Below, piece after piece: positions 6,100 to 6,186 of a DNA stretch of 6,186 nt. Numbering within the stretch: position 1 is the stretch's first letter; each line of letters opens with the position of its first letter. The position numbers and the translations under genes are program-made. The DNA is from JAFGTE01 sp043800105 (lineage in GTDB: Bacteria; Patescibacteriota; Gracilibacteria; UM-FILTER-43-11). The stretch is taken from assembly GCA_043800105.1 (NCBI GenBank), contig JAZDNJ010000008.1, forward strand, positions 1 to 6,186, read 5' to 3'. A model generated the notes under the pieces. That model was given only the letters and a program-made list of their open reading frames with translations, did not search any database and was not told the DNA's origin.

Positions 6100-6122
6100 A
6101 AAGCTATTGACAAATCAAAGAA

Positions 6123-6186
6123 TTATTTTTTCGAAAAAATCTTCTGCAGATGAATCAGCATAATCCATTCTTCATCGGAAATCTGC
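6123..6186 (-). CDS. C-terminal end of an unrecognised upstream gene (partial)
   Basis: One minus-strand frame is open from the window edge to a TAA at 6123-6125, giving 20 residues that begin QISDEEW, pass through an amphipathic stretch (MLIHLQKIF) and end in SKK. Both other minus-strand frames hit TGA within about 30 bases. The composition (acidic turn, then a helix-like segment, then a basic end) looks like a real protein C-terminus, but it is too short to assign. It does not resemble the C-terminus of ribosomal protein L7/L12, the usual gene before rpoB. The strong rpoB promoter starts about 35 bases after its stop, so it is probably a separate transcription unit. Confidence 0.5.
   Translation of the reverse strand, partial: QISDEEWIMLIHLQKIFSKK
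6125..6140. repeat. Perfect 16-base AT-rich palindrome at the upstream gene's stop
   Basis: ATTTTTTCGAAAAAAT is fully self-complementary and covers the last codons of the upstream gene, including the first base of its TAA stop. A weak A-U stem of this kind might contribute to 3'-end formation, but it lacks the GC stem of an intrinsic terminator. It may simply reflect Lys/Phe codons next to TCG. Confidence 0.4.

Noticed and set aside
1..6186. Alternative genetic code (UGA as glycine or tryptophan), known in some Patescibacteria
   Set aside because: All genes read fully with the standard code, the visible stops are TAA, and no in-frame TGA interrupts conserved protein.

Overview
This window is a bacterial RNA polymerase locus with every gene on the minus strand. 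In transcription order (right to left) it holds the last 20 codons of an unrecognised upstream gene, a non-coding stretch of about 180 bases with a strong sigma70-type promoter, complete rpoB (beta subunit, 1284 residues), a complete ssb gene (single-stranded DNA-binding protein, 136 residues), and the first 532 codons of rpoC (beta-prime subunit). rpoC runs off the left edge just before its catalytic metal-binding motif. I see no rRNA, tRNA, CRISPR array, insertion sequence or phage gene.

The beta and beta-prime sequences resemble, from memory, those of the Candidate Phyla Radiation (Patescibacteria, Parcubacteria-like). The cues are the wording around the beta N-terminus and lobe, the absence of the large second E. 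coli beta insertion, a long charged coiled-coil-like insert in the beta-prime clamp, an acidic beta C-terminal tail, and small GC palindromes scattered in AT-richer DNA. This placement is an inference from remembered family features; no search was run. The standard genetic code reads every frame cleanly, and all three visible stops are TAA.

Right end (5940-6186): a CDS tail ends at 6123. A promoter follows, with -35 TTGACT, a 16-base spacer and -10 TATAAT. Its -35 and spacer lie inside a 14/16 symmetric dyad, next to a second small dyad built from the same TTGTC/GACAA words. The predicted leader is about 114 nt with two short hairpins. Genes for L10 and L7/L12, the usual upstream neighbours of rpoB, are not directly upstream.

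Centre and left (1-5939): rpoB, ssb and rpoC are separated by only 24 and 53 bases with no visible terminator, so they are probably co-transcribed. The unusual point of layout is ssb between rpoB and rpoC, which would tie an SSB to RNA polymerase supply. The unusual point of sequence is in beta: the near-invariant GRHGNKG motif around a catalytic lysine reads GRHVIKG, and other normally conserved positions near the substrate pocket also differ. Otherwise this is a core housekeeping region, and I found no convincing new multi-gene system.
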